From Eucommia ulmoides (Eukaryota; Streptophyta; Magnoliopsida; Garryales; Eucommiaceae), in the NCBI GenBank assembly GCA_016647705.1, contig CM028335.1, forward strand, positions 21,616,905 to 21,680,904: a stretch of DNA of 64,000 nucleotides, in the 5' to 3' direction. Below are positions 48,230 through 58,880 of this stretch, piece after piece (positions within the stretch are counted from its first letter, which is position 1; the number at the start of each line of letters is the position of its first letter). A model generated the notes under the pieces. It had not been told where the DNA came from. It did no database searches and saw only the letters and a list, made by a program, of their open reading frames with translations. Made by a program: the position numbers and the translations under genes.

Positions 48230-48475
48230 TGCATGCCCCTTCTCATTAATGCTCAAATTTTATAAAAATCAAACCGAATAACAACATGAAAGTGTTGATT
48301 ATCCCGTGAATGTAAAGCTTCCTAATATTGCAAAAATTCAAAATTTAAGTTTGTGTTGAATGTAACACTATTTAAACTAAACCAACTTCCAGGCGAACTA
48401 ACAATCAACATCAAAAACGGGGGAAATCAAGTTATGCAAATGAAATCAAATATTGTCCATGGAAGACACCAAAAA

Positions 48476-48745
48476 TCATCGTTGAATGGGGGGAGATCCG
48501 AAATCATTCATAACTCCAATTTCTAATTTCAAACTTCTGAAGTACAATAACAAATGTAGGAGGAAATCCATACAGGATTAACTATTAACTGAACGGGATA
48601 TACAATTGAGAATCATCGTTGAATGGGGTGAAATCAAAAAACCATTCATAACTCCAATTTCTAATTTCAAACTTCTAAAGTACAATAACAAATGTAGGAG
48701 AAAATCCATACAGGATTAACTATTAATTGACTTGGATATAAAATT
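48476..48745. repeat. Tandem duplication, about 136 bp
   Basis: Two copies, each with ATCATCGTTGAATGGGG, CATTCATAACTCCAATTTC and CCATACAGGATTAACTATTA. Inside region C. Confidence 0.85.
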
Positions 48746-49740
48746 GAGAATCAATTATCACACATATGAGCATGAAGACGTACCTGAAGCAAAAATTGCA
48801 GAGGCTCGCCACAGAAGTCACAAACACAAGATCTTCCAAACAATGAATTAATGGGAAATCAAGTTCTGCAAAAATTACCTTCTCATCCATTCAAATGAAA
48901 TCAAGTTCTACAAATGAGATCAAAAATCGTCCATGGAAGACAACAAAAATCATCGTCGAATGGGGGGAGATCTAACTGAAATATTTTCATCAATTATTTC
49001 AACCCTAAACCCTAAAATCAATTTCTGCAAATGAAATCAAAAATCGAAATCAACAAAAATCGAAAAATTTGGAAGTTGAAATCGATATAGAGATATATAT
49101 AGGGAAATAAAAATCAAAAATCGAAATCATCAATTATTTCATCCCCCTAAAACCCTAAAAATTGATTCTGCAAAATGAAATGCTAAATCTATTTTTGCGA
49201 AACGAACTCAAAATGAAAACAACAAATCGAGAATCGAAAAAATTGAGGGGCATGCACGAGGACATCAACGAAAAAAGAGATTTGGAACAATAATAAGCAA
49301 TGAATATATATATGTAAAACACATATCAATGAACTCACGAAATACCGATCGGCAATGGCGGCGATGGTTGAACGCGAGGCAGAGAAGAGAGTCGATGAGT
49401 TCGGCGGCGAAAAACGACGATGAAATCATGGAACAAACAAACGGTGATGGAGTACGGCGAAAACGACAATGAATCACGGGCGGATACGACGGCAATGGGA
49501 GTGGATACTACAGTGGTGGAGAATCGATCCAGCAATGGGGTACATACAACTGAGAAGATGCACGAAAAAGTAGAGAGAGATTAGGGCTAAATGAGTAAGG
49601 GTAAAACCGTAATCTGACATGTACGATTTTTTAAAAATAGAACTAATCAGTTCAAAAAATGATATGAATGAGAGTTTTTGGTTCCAATTTAACATAATTA
49701 GTATTTATTGGTACATGAAAAGTTAAAATAGTATTTAGTG

Positions 49741-52700
49741 GTAATTCTTCCTTTACCATTTTATAGTCACATTTTTTTAGAAATTTTCAACCATGGAAAG
49801 TCTTGATTTCGTGACTCAGTCATTCCTTTGCCATATTTATTCATTGAAATAGTTACCATTGTTGGCTTTATTGAGAGAAATAGTTGCTGTTGTTGGTTAA
49901 ATTGCTATCCAAATTTGAATGTTAACTTAAAGTTGTGTTCCTACATAGTAATTATGTCTACTTAACTTAATGTATTGTTCACTCTTCTGTCATTATGTTA
50001 GTATTGTGATAAATGTCTTAGACAATGTTGACTATATGATTTTCTAGTGGATGTTAATTTAACGTCTTATTTAGGTGTTTCCATCACATTATTATGGTGT
50101 ATTACATGATTTTCCTAGTTATGTTAATTCGACGTTGCATTCCCTCAGGTGTTTTTATTAATCAATTTTTTTCTCATAAAATTGTGGATATAAATATCAA
50201 ACGAAGAAGAAGAGGATACAATTAATAATGTGATTTGTTCGAATAAAATCGATAGTGAATGTTAACAATAAATTTTTGTTCATCCTTTTTTCTTTTTTGT
50301 TGATATCGGCTACAGTTTTTAAAATTTTGTAATGGTTTATGTTTTTTTTTTTGTTTTTTTTATTTTTATATGAGATGACAAATTTCGTAAAAAAAAACAT
50401 GTAATATCAACTGAGTCCAAACTCAACTATAATATCAACACCCTCAAATCTCCAACTAATTTCAATTGGGTATTTTAAAAATTAAAATTACATTCAATAC
50501 TTCACATTTTTTGGCATGTGAATATACTTTGTTCATGTCCAAATGAAAACAAATAGTTGAAACTCTAAGCTACTTAATTTAATTAATGGCAACCCTTTAA
50601 TTAGTTAAAATAGCAAAAAAATAAAAAAATATATATATAATTGCAACTGACCCACTTTCATCATTTAAATATAAATAGGCTATATGCACAAAAAAAAAAA
50701 AAAAAAAATCAAAAAACACATTTTATAAAATAAAATAAAAAATAAGAAAACCCCGTTTTTTGTTATTCCAAAAATACCTTTATTTTTAAAAAATAAAAAT
50801 TCCCCTAACACGGCCTCTAACCCTAGCAGGCCATGCACCCCTCTCTCCTTTCTCTCACCCTATGACCCTAGTTGTCGTTTGCCCTCGTGTTGCAATTACT
50901 GCTCCGAAGACCATTACCACTGGCTCCTCCTCATGCTGCCACTACTGGCTCCTCCTACCCCCATGCCACCACCATTGCATTGAAAACCACCATCACCAAT
51001 CAGCACCTAAACCCCCCCCCTTCCAAAAAAAAAAAAAACAATATCTGGAAAACTTTAGAATTTTTTTCCTTTCAAATTCAAGTTAAAAGAAGAACAAACC
51101 GAAAACTTCTCAAAAATTGTTGCAAATTTGTATAATTCTACAATAATATGCTATATATTTACAAAATTTCCCTTCGTATTTGTATATTTTTAAAATAATT
51201 TATCGAATATTTAATGTTGTTTCTGTTGTTTGTTGTTTTGTAATTGTTTGCTATTTTATTTTTCCCAAATATGATTTTATGTGGATTTTATTGAGTTTTG
51301 TAAATTTGTTGTTTTGATTTCTTTTAAAACTAATTTCTTATTATTTGCTTTTGTTTACACATAGTTTTGATTATTTGTTGTTGTTTTTTTTGTTCATATG
51401 TTGTGAGGGTGATTTTGTTGCGATTGACGAAGCTGGTGGTGGTCTGCATAGCATTATGTCGTTGTAACATAAAAACTTGAAAGGTAAATATTTGTTATGA
51501 TGGTGAATAAATAACGTGACAAGAATAAATCGAGGATAATTTTATTATAGCAAATTATCCATTCATCAAATAAGATTTTCAATAAAAAACAAACAGTGAG
51601 AATACCTTAGTAGACAATATGGATTCATACTCAAAACCCAAAATTCTAAAAGAGTTGTGATAGGCAATTATGATACTATTCTTCACAAAAACTATGATGG
51701 ACAACCAACAATAAGTGTGATGCTAAGCAAAATAAAAATCATTTACACTTACAATCTAAGTTTTGTACATTATCTTTGCAACTTAATTACCACATGTAAA
51801 AAGCCTGATAATCTCCATTGTAAATTTATAAGCTCAAGTAACTCATACAAATAAATATCAATTACGAAAAATATATATATATATAAAATACGGCTAATTG
51901 TATAATAGAGAATGAGAAATTTTAAGAAGACAATATTCATAAAATGAACAATGTTTCAGAGAAAATAATATTCATGTCATCTTTCCACACCTGAAACAAA
52001 TAAAAACTACAGGAAGTAGAAAAAACGTAAACTTAAGTTGGCGCAAAAACCACAATCAAACAACGTCCAATGATTCTTATCCGGAGAGATTCAACCAAGC
52101 TCAATACCCATAATTAAACGATGATACACTATGCAATATGTATATAATTGGCTTATGAAAATTGAAAGAATGAAGAAAGAAAATCCTCCGCTTCTCCCTC
52201 CCTTTACAAGAGAACAGATATCGAGTTCATAGTAACGTTTATGAGGAAATCCAACTTATAAAAATCCCCATCAATGGATCTCTAGCTATCAATGGAAAGG
52301 CATACCGGTAGTATTTTAGTTCTAAAGAATATGTATGTATAACTTGGGGCTGCTGTCTATTGAAGGTGTTGCCTTTAGCCATGTAATTGGGGGTATGGGC
52401 GTCTTACAAGTAAATCACCAAAGACTAATTAATACTAAAATAAATTTGGGAAGCAATTAATATGAAGAATTGGACCAGTACTTGTTTGGAACATAAATAA
52501 ATCGCCTGTAACTTTGATGCTCATAATGGATGCAAATAATCTAATCGCCTTGGGAAATAATATAAACTTTCTATTGCTAGCCACTCATCCCCTTTCTTAT
52601 AAAAAAAAATAGAAGAAAAAAACTTCAACAACAAAAGAAACTTAACAACTTAGCCTGGAGATAACATCTGAATCATTATAACAACAATAAAAGTAAAAAC

Positions 52701-52821
52701 ATTTTATATTAACAACAAATACATTTCCTCTTCTAGTCCAACCACAAAGCAGTACTTCAAATCAGTGGAGCTTACTACATCCAAACCTTATGCAACCTTG
52801 TCTAATTCAAAACTAAAGTCA
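49741..52821. other. AT-rich sequence, no supported gene
   Basis: No ORF with recognisable content. Low-complexity patches: A-rich 50689-50709, TA-rich 50629-50640 and 51870-51884. A short CT-rich and CpG-poor patch lies at 50830-51000. I cannot exclude an intron or UTR of a gene outside the window. Confidence 0.4.
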
Positions 52822-54250
52822 TGTTTAATAATTACTTAATTTTTAAGTGCTGAAAATTTACATACTGAATTTTAAGTGCTAAAAATATCAAAAATTTGTT
52901 CGATAAAATTAAAGTTTAAGGGCATGTTTAATAACCACTTAAAAACTTCAGTACTTAATTTTCAGCACTTAAATTTTTAGCACTTAAAAATTAAGTCGTT
53001 ATCAAACAAGCCATAAATGCTGAAAATTTAAGTACTTTAAGTACTGAAATTTTAAATGCTGAAAATATCAGAATTGTTTGATAAAATTGTGCTGAATTTT
53101 TAATTTTTTTATAAATACAAAATTTATATGCTAAAAATTATTTAATTTATATAACTACATTTGAATCAAGATAATATGAAGAAAAAAAATTAAACCAAAA
53201 CAATAAAATAAGGTGTCATTTTAAAAAAAAAAATTATATTAAAACTAAAAGTAAAAATTAACCCAAAAATATATAATATTATGTTGTCGTTTTTTTTATG
53301 CAGTTTGATTACTTAAATTAAATTATAACAATAATTTAAATATAAAATAAAATTAAAATTCTAAAATAATCCAAAGTTAATCCAATTCTCGTTAAATCTA
53401 ACCCTAATTAAACCTTCATAGGAGAACAAGGGTAAAATGGTCAAAATATTTTTTTTAAGTGAAAAATAATGAAGTGCATTAAGCAAAATAAAATAAGTGA
53501 AGGGGCCTTAGTTTAATTTTCTACTCGCATTTTGACTTAATTTTTAAGTTAACTTAATTAATTAAGTTATACTAATTACATTTATCAAACAAACTTAATT
53601 AATTAAGTACTTAATATAATCAATTTTAAGCACTTATTTTTTTTTTATCAAACATGTCTTAAGTATTGAATTATTTTTGTTTGTTTGATAAGTACAAAAT
53701 TTAAATACTGAAAATTATTTAATTTACATAACTACCATTAAATTTATTATTTTTTACTCAAATCAAGATAATACAAGAAAAAAAAATCGAGAATAAAACA
53801 ATAAAATAAAATAATAAATTGTAGGTACAAAAACAACTGAAAACTAGATGCCCCCCTCCTAACATAAAGAGGAGAAAAAAAAAAAAAAAAGTGCAGCAAT
53901 CTCTATACTCTTCAATATAAAATATACAAGAGTTGAATTAAAAAAATTCAAAGTTCTCCATCAGTGCAGTTGGTAAAGCTGAAATGAGAACTGAAAGACC
54001 CTATGAAGAATAGAGATTGAAGGGCAAAATGATCATAATATAATATTTTTTTAAGGAAAACACAACTGTCCGTATTTAACAAATTAAAATAAGCGGGTCA
54101 TCGTTGGGTAAAATTTTGACTGAAATTTTAAATTAACTTAATTAATTAAGTGATATTAATTATATTTATCATACAAACTTAATTAACAAATTATTTAATA
54201 TAATCAATTTTAAATACTGAAGTTAAGTTTTCGAAAATAAACATGTGTCA
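52822..54250. mobile_element. Cluster of nested or tandem MITE-like copies
   Basis: At least three partial copies of the 45307-45994 family. TATCAAACAWG-type ends recur at 52920, 53003 and 53650, with GCACTTAAAT words and the inverted ACTTAATTAATTAAG block at 53540-53620. A diverged third copy runs to about 54245. Individual boundaries are unclear. Confidence 0.6.
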
Positions 54251-54327
54251 CAACTTTTAAAGTAAATTTATACTCCAGATGAGGCCAAAATGTCCAAAAA
54301 TTTAGTGTTTGTCCTTTTCTTTTTCAC

Positions 54328-54329
<2 letters not shown>

Positions 54330-54386
<57 letters not shown>
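54330..54386. repeat. T45 run followed by an A12 run
   Basis: Pure homopolymers. The exact length may reflect assembly uncertainty. Confidence 0.9.
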
Positions 54387-54389
<3 letters not shown>

Positions 54390-55917
54390 ACGAATGATAC
54401 CAATGTACAGTGGACAACCTTATATGAAAATTAGATTTAAGTCACTTTCATCGTAAGGGAACATACTACGTAAAACCTAAGTCCATCTAGAAGTGTGTAT
54501 CAAATAATTCAAAAATTAAATGCCGACTTCAAATATCACTTTGTCATTTAACTTTGTGCTTACCCCTATGTTTCAAATTTAAATGCAACAGCTAACTATT
54601 CTGCTAATTTTAACGGTCAAATATAAAAAGTAGATAAAAATCTGTTAATTAATATTAAATGATATTTATACCCTTCAAATCAAACAAATCACATTTAATT
54701 AATTTTATTGGAACGATTTAGACACATTCAAATGTTTAAGGATGCAAAATGAAATTTTCAAATATCCATCATCATCATCATCAACGTTATTTTCTCCGTA
54801 AGTCCACATTCTTTTCATATGCTTCATTCACGCCACCAACCAACCACCACAACACCTCCAGCCACTGTCATATTTCCCCCTACATCCAGCCGCCACCACT
54901 ACCACCATCGTCTAGATCCGGTGGCTCCATCATCGATACCACTATCGTCCAAATTAGGTGGCTCTATCACCAGTTCTTACTCAAATTCTTAGAGAGCGAA
55001 TTGAGAGAGATGAGACCGAGAGATGATGGTGGTGGGTGTAGTGCAAAGGGGAAGAAGGAGGGTCAAAAATACACTTTTGACCTTTCAATTTTGGTAATTG
55101 TTTAAATAGATTTTATTGAACTAGTTAGAGTAAAATAATTTAGTTATCTTCAATTTTAAAGTAAAATAACGAAATTACCTTTAGTTCTGTTAAATTTTTA
55201 ATTGTCGTACATAAATTTGAAGTACAATGGGTAGTCATACAATTATAATTCGGTCAAAATTGCAAAATGCAATTAACCCTTAAAATTGAACTCGTGGTTT
55301 TGGTCCAAAAGAGATACAAGAACTAGATATTGAATGTCATTATAATAAAGCATGAAATTTCATGCAAAAAAGAAGAAATCGCATGAATTTCATTAATTAA
55401 TCTTGCTCCACACAAGGGAATTCAGTTCGATATGTATAGAGTAAATCAATGAAAAAGAAAACATGAAATTGATCCCTCATAGTTATTTCAGTCTTTAATC
55501 ATTACATATAAGTGTGAATGTTGTGCAATATTGTAGTAAAATAACACACGTTTCGCTTTATTTTCATATTGTCATAATAATCCTCGCGCTTATAAATTAA
55601 TAGATATCTAGCTTATCTTTTTTATGAAATGTCTAGATTTAACCCCTTCTCAATATATATATATATATATATGTCATAATACACGTTTAGATGTTCATTT
55701 AATTTCAACCGCATCTTGTACGTTACCTTTAATGGTCATGAAATTTACATCATAACACGTGTGTTTCACTTGAATTCTTACATGTCATAAGATGTTTCAG
55801 TCGAGTTCAACTATGTTTACATGACAACCTTACAAATTATATTAAAAAGAATTTCAAAAGATTCACACCAAATTCATTAGTTGTACTCTAATCGGTAGAG
55901 AAAAAAAAAAAGTATAT
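54387..55917. other. Noncoding sequence, possible DNA-transposon remnant
   Basis: The centre (54762-55040) is CAT/CCACC-rich and yields a compositional ORF. The flanks share TTCAAATTTA-type words in inverted orientation near 54570 and 55220, hinting at degenerate terminal repeats. A (TA)n run lies at 55653-55672. No gene seen. Confidence 0.35.
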
Positions 55918-55922
55918 AGTGG

Positions 55923-56389
55923 TGATTATTTCTCATAATCACAATAAAATGAAACTAAACAATAATTTAAGACATACATGATTATTGGGACACAATAATG
56001 AAGAACGGTAATCGAAAGCATACATGTCTCGATTATCGCAAGAGATTAAATTTATCGCAGCAAACAGCGAATTACTAACTAAATCTTCTTCCCTATGATC
56101 TAGATTTCATGGTGGCGGCTCTCAATGGGAAGAAACCCTTAATCTAGATTAGGGAGGGGATCTAATTATATATCTACAAGGGTTTCTCGTTGGGCCCTCC
56201 CATAACGAACTTCAAATAAATCATAAACCTACATTTGCCACTTAATTGAACTTCTACATAAAAACGTCACAGCCCAAATCAAAATATGATCACTGATTAT
56301 TTGGGCTGCTTAAATAATAGATTATCCATTAACTCGTTTTCGTAAAAATAATTAATTCAATTAATATTAGCTCATAAAATATTCCAACA
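55923..56389 (-). mobile_element. 3' LTR of the copia-type element
   Basis: 467 bp, TG...CA, starting TGTTGGAATATTTTATGAGC on the minus strand. A TATATAAT box on the minus strand lies near 56168-56176. Preceded on the left by AGTGG, the presumed target duplication. Confidence 0.8.
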
Positions 56390-56402
56390 TTCTCCCACTT
56401 GG
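56390..56402 (-). other. Polypurine tract of the copia-type element
   Basis: Minus strand CCAAGTGGGAGAA directly before the 3' LTR, the usual form for many plant Ty1/copia elements. Confidence 0.75.
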
Positions 56403-56723
56403 GCTAAATTAATTGAATAAATTTAATTTTAAAAATAAGACTCTTGAATTAATAACTGGAAAAAATTATTTTTGGTGTGACCACACCTTTTGTTTAAAGA
56501 AATGATAATCTATAAATAGCATCTTGATAAACTTATCCGATCCAATATGATCTTAATAATGGATTATGATAGTCTATATGTTAATCTCAACAAATATAAG
56601 ACTTTCATATTCACAAATATTTATAATCATATCGACATGGGTCGTAAGCCCAGTGGTGTAAAAAGAAACCAATGCCAACATGTGATCATTATCAATATGA
56701 ATTGTTCTTATCGGTCCTCATTA

Positions 56724-56862
56724 CAATTTCTCAATAAAATAAAATTGTAATTGCAGTTTCTCAACAAAATGAAACTGTTGCAATTTCTCAACAAAATGAA
56801 ATTGTTAATTGCAGTTTCTTAACAAAATGAAACTGCTGCAATTTCTCAACAATATGAAATTG
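56724..56862. repeat. Five alternating hairpins
   Basis: Units at 56724-56747, 56754-56777, 56781-56804, 56812-56835 and 56839-56862. Odd units have CAATTTC/GAAATTG stems (the first is imperfect); even units have CAGTTTC/GAAACTG. The loop TCAACAAAAT is nearly constant. The period of the pair is 57-58 bp. Located about 330-470 bases upstream of the 3' LTR in element orientation. Confidence 0.9.
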
Positions 56863-56881
56863 CTCGACTTTAACAAATCAT

Positions 56882-56930
56882 CTGTCACTAACAATACATG
56901 ACGAGATCTCAAAATAGTGATTAGTGACAG
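56882..56930. repeat. Perfect 10-bp stem-loop
   Basis: CTGTCACTAA (56882-56891) faces TTAGTGACAG (56921-56930) across a 29-base loop, directly after the hairpin array. Confidence 0.8.
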
Positions 56931-56977
56931 TCAAAAGTATACAACGATAATTCTTAAGGCACAATCTTAAGATATCA

Positions 56978-57380
56978 TATTGTATAATCAATTCAAATAA
57001 TATGATATGCGACAATATAATACGCAATAATGATGATCATCAAATATATTTCAATTTTGTAAAACGCATAACAATAATGGTCACAACGTAATTATCGAAA
57101 TAAAGGGAAATACAAAAACTCACACTAAATCAGAAAATCAAAAGACTCAATGACACTCATATTCACAACATGTTCCTTGAACTCTATGGGTCTTAAACCT
57201 TGGTTTAGTATAATCGATTCAAATAATATAATACGCAACAATACAATGTGTAATAATGATGATTATCAAATAGAATTTAATTTTGTAAAACGCATAACAA
57301 TTGTGGTCACAGCGTATCATAGAATTAAAAAAAAATACGAGAAAACTCTCACTAAAATTGAATAATTTTATTTCAATGCT
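56978..57380. repeat. Direct repeat, about 227-bp period
   Basis: ATCAATTCAAATAATATGAT at 56986 is answered by ATCGATTCAAATAAT at 57213. Both are followed by AATAATGATGATYATCAAAT, TTTTGTAAAACGCATAACAA and GGTCACARCGTA. Interior of the copia-type element. Confidence 0.8.
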
Positions 57381-57814
57381 TACACGACACAATCATCGAA
57401 ATAAAAAAGATTACAAAGATTATCATTAAATCAAGAAATCAATTTAGAATTTCATTGTGACGTTATTGTTGTTCAAAAAAAAAAAAAAACTATTTTCACA
57501 AAAAATTGCAACTAGATCACTTATGGATAATGGGGCAAAATGCTCAATTAAGTATAGATAATACAATCTAAGAATCAATTGTATTATCATAAACTCCTCT
57601 TTGGGTAGAGTTTATAATAAACAATTATTCTTTAATAACGTTGATCAACAAAATAAGAAAAAATTACAGATTTAAAAATTCATCCTCTTTGAGCAGATTG
57701 ACTCTCAAATCCATATATTTCTTTCAAATATAATGAAACAAATAATCTTTCAAAATTCATTCCATTTGGGTAAACAAATTTATCAAATCATTTATTTCAC
57801 ATAATATCCTCATG
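57381..57814 (-). other. Interior of copia-type element, degenerate CTTTGGG words
   Basis: No gene. CCTCTTTGGGTAG (57597), CCTCTTTGAGCAG (57685) and CCATTTGGGTAAA (57766) look like decayed relatives of the core word in the next repeat. Confidence 0.5.
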
Positions 57815-58580
57815 CAATTAAATTAATTTACATAATAACCCCCTTTGGGCAAGTGAATGCACAAATTAATCTTAAATTTTTCTATCAACAAAATAGGAAC
57901 TCGAAAACTTACAAACTATATTGGTTAAATCACTTTGGTAAAATAACCTCAAAAATTCACAAGCAACCAGTCCAAAATGAGAAAATTAAACAAAATTGAA
58001 CAACAATTAAATTAATCTGCACAATAACCCCCTTTGGGCAAGTAAATGCATAAATTAATCTAAAAAAATTTCCATCAACAAAATAGGAACTTGAAAACTT
58101 GCAAACTATATTGGTTAAATCACTTTGTTAAAATAACCTCAACCATTTACAAGTAAATGTTCCAAATTGGGAAAAATTAAGTTATATTGCCCAACAATTA
58201 AATTAATCTGCACAATAACCCCCTTTGGACAGGTGAATGCACAAATTAATCTAAATATTTTTCCATCAACAAAATAGGAACTCGAAAACTTGTAAATTAT
58301 GTTGGTTAAATCACTTTGGTAAAACAACCTCAACAATTTACAAGCAACCATTCTAAAATGGAAAAATTAAACAATATTATCCAACAATTAAATTAATCTA
58401 CACAATAACCCCCTTTGGGCAAGTGAATGTACAAATTAATCTAAAAAAAATTCCATCAACAAAATAGGAACTCGAAAACTTGCAAATTATGTTGATTAAA
58501 TCACTTTAGTAAAATAACCTCAACAATTCATAAACAACCATTCCAAAATGAAAAAATTAAATAATATTGCCCAACAATTA
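57815..58580. repeat. 190-bp tandem repeat, four copies
   Basis: The word AACCCCCTTTGGGCAAG occurs at 57837, 58026, 58217 and 58407, a spacing of 189-191 bp. Each copy also has CCATCAACAAAATAGGAACT, ACTTGCAAAYTATGTTG and AAAATAACCTCAACAATT. On the minus strand each carries a purine-rich CCCAAAGGGGG. No ORF runs through it. Confidence 0.92.
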
Positions 58581-58880
58581 ACAGTGCATATTAGCGACAT
58601 ATATGCATATGATAAAAAAAAATGAAATACGTTACAAATTGTACTTTTAGTGATCAACGAGCAATTATAGTTGCAAGAATTTGAACAACAATTTTACTGC
58701 ACTTTGAAACTAATTATTAAATTAGTCTCCATATAGAATAAAGAAAATTAAGAGCTTGAAAATTGTAAAACTATAATTAATTATAATTAGTATTTTTATG
58801 GGCTCCTTAATATGAATCTCAAGGTTGAAAGTTGTAACTAAAAAAAAGATCCAGTTGGCTAAGATATTACATAGGCCCAA
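58581..58880. other. Interior of copia-type element, nothing recognised
   Basis: AT-rich with no repeat or ORF. CCCAA at 58876-58880 borders the inserted LTR. Confidence 0.5.

Larger units (their letters stand above)
46860..49740. repeat. CpG-rich-ended repeat with GTGTTGAATGTAACAC words (region C)
   Basis: Both ends are alike in style and inverted: an ACCAATAA word, then AAAATACCCTCATTT or its counterpart, then a CpG-rich CGCCGTC stretch (47035-47290 on the left, 49340-49530 on the right). Between them a 16-bp word near GTGTTGAATGTAACAC occurs at 47481, 47555, 47728, 47841, 47892 and 48353. I read it as a non-autonomous DNA transposon, perhaps Mutator-like. Minus-strand ORFs at the right end are compositional. 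Confidence 0.45.

Noticed and set aside
51990..52420. Possible exon or UTR of a cellular gene
   Set aside because: Slightly less low-complexity than its surroundings, but no ORF, splice pattern or motif could be supported.
53955..54000. Possible tRNA (GCAGTTGGTAAAGC resembles a D-arm)
   Set aside because: No acceptor stem, anticodon arm or T-arm can be placed around it.
57815..58580. CRISPR-like array
   Set aside because: Repeats are long (190 bp) and contiguous with no short unique spacers, and this is plant DNA. It is an ordinary tandem repeat.
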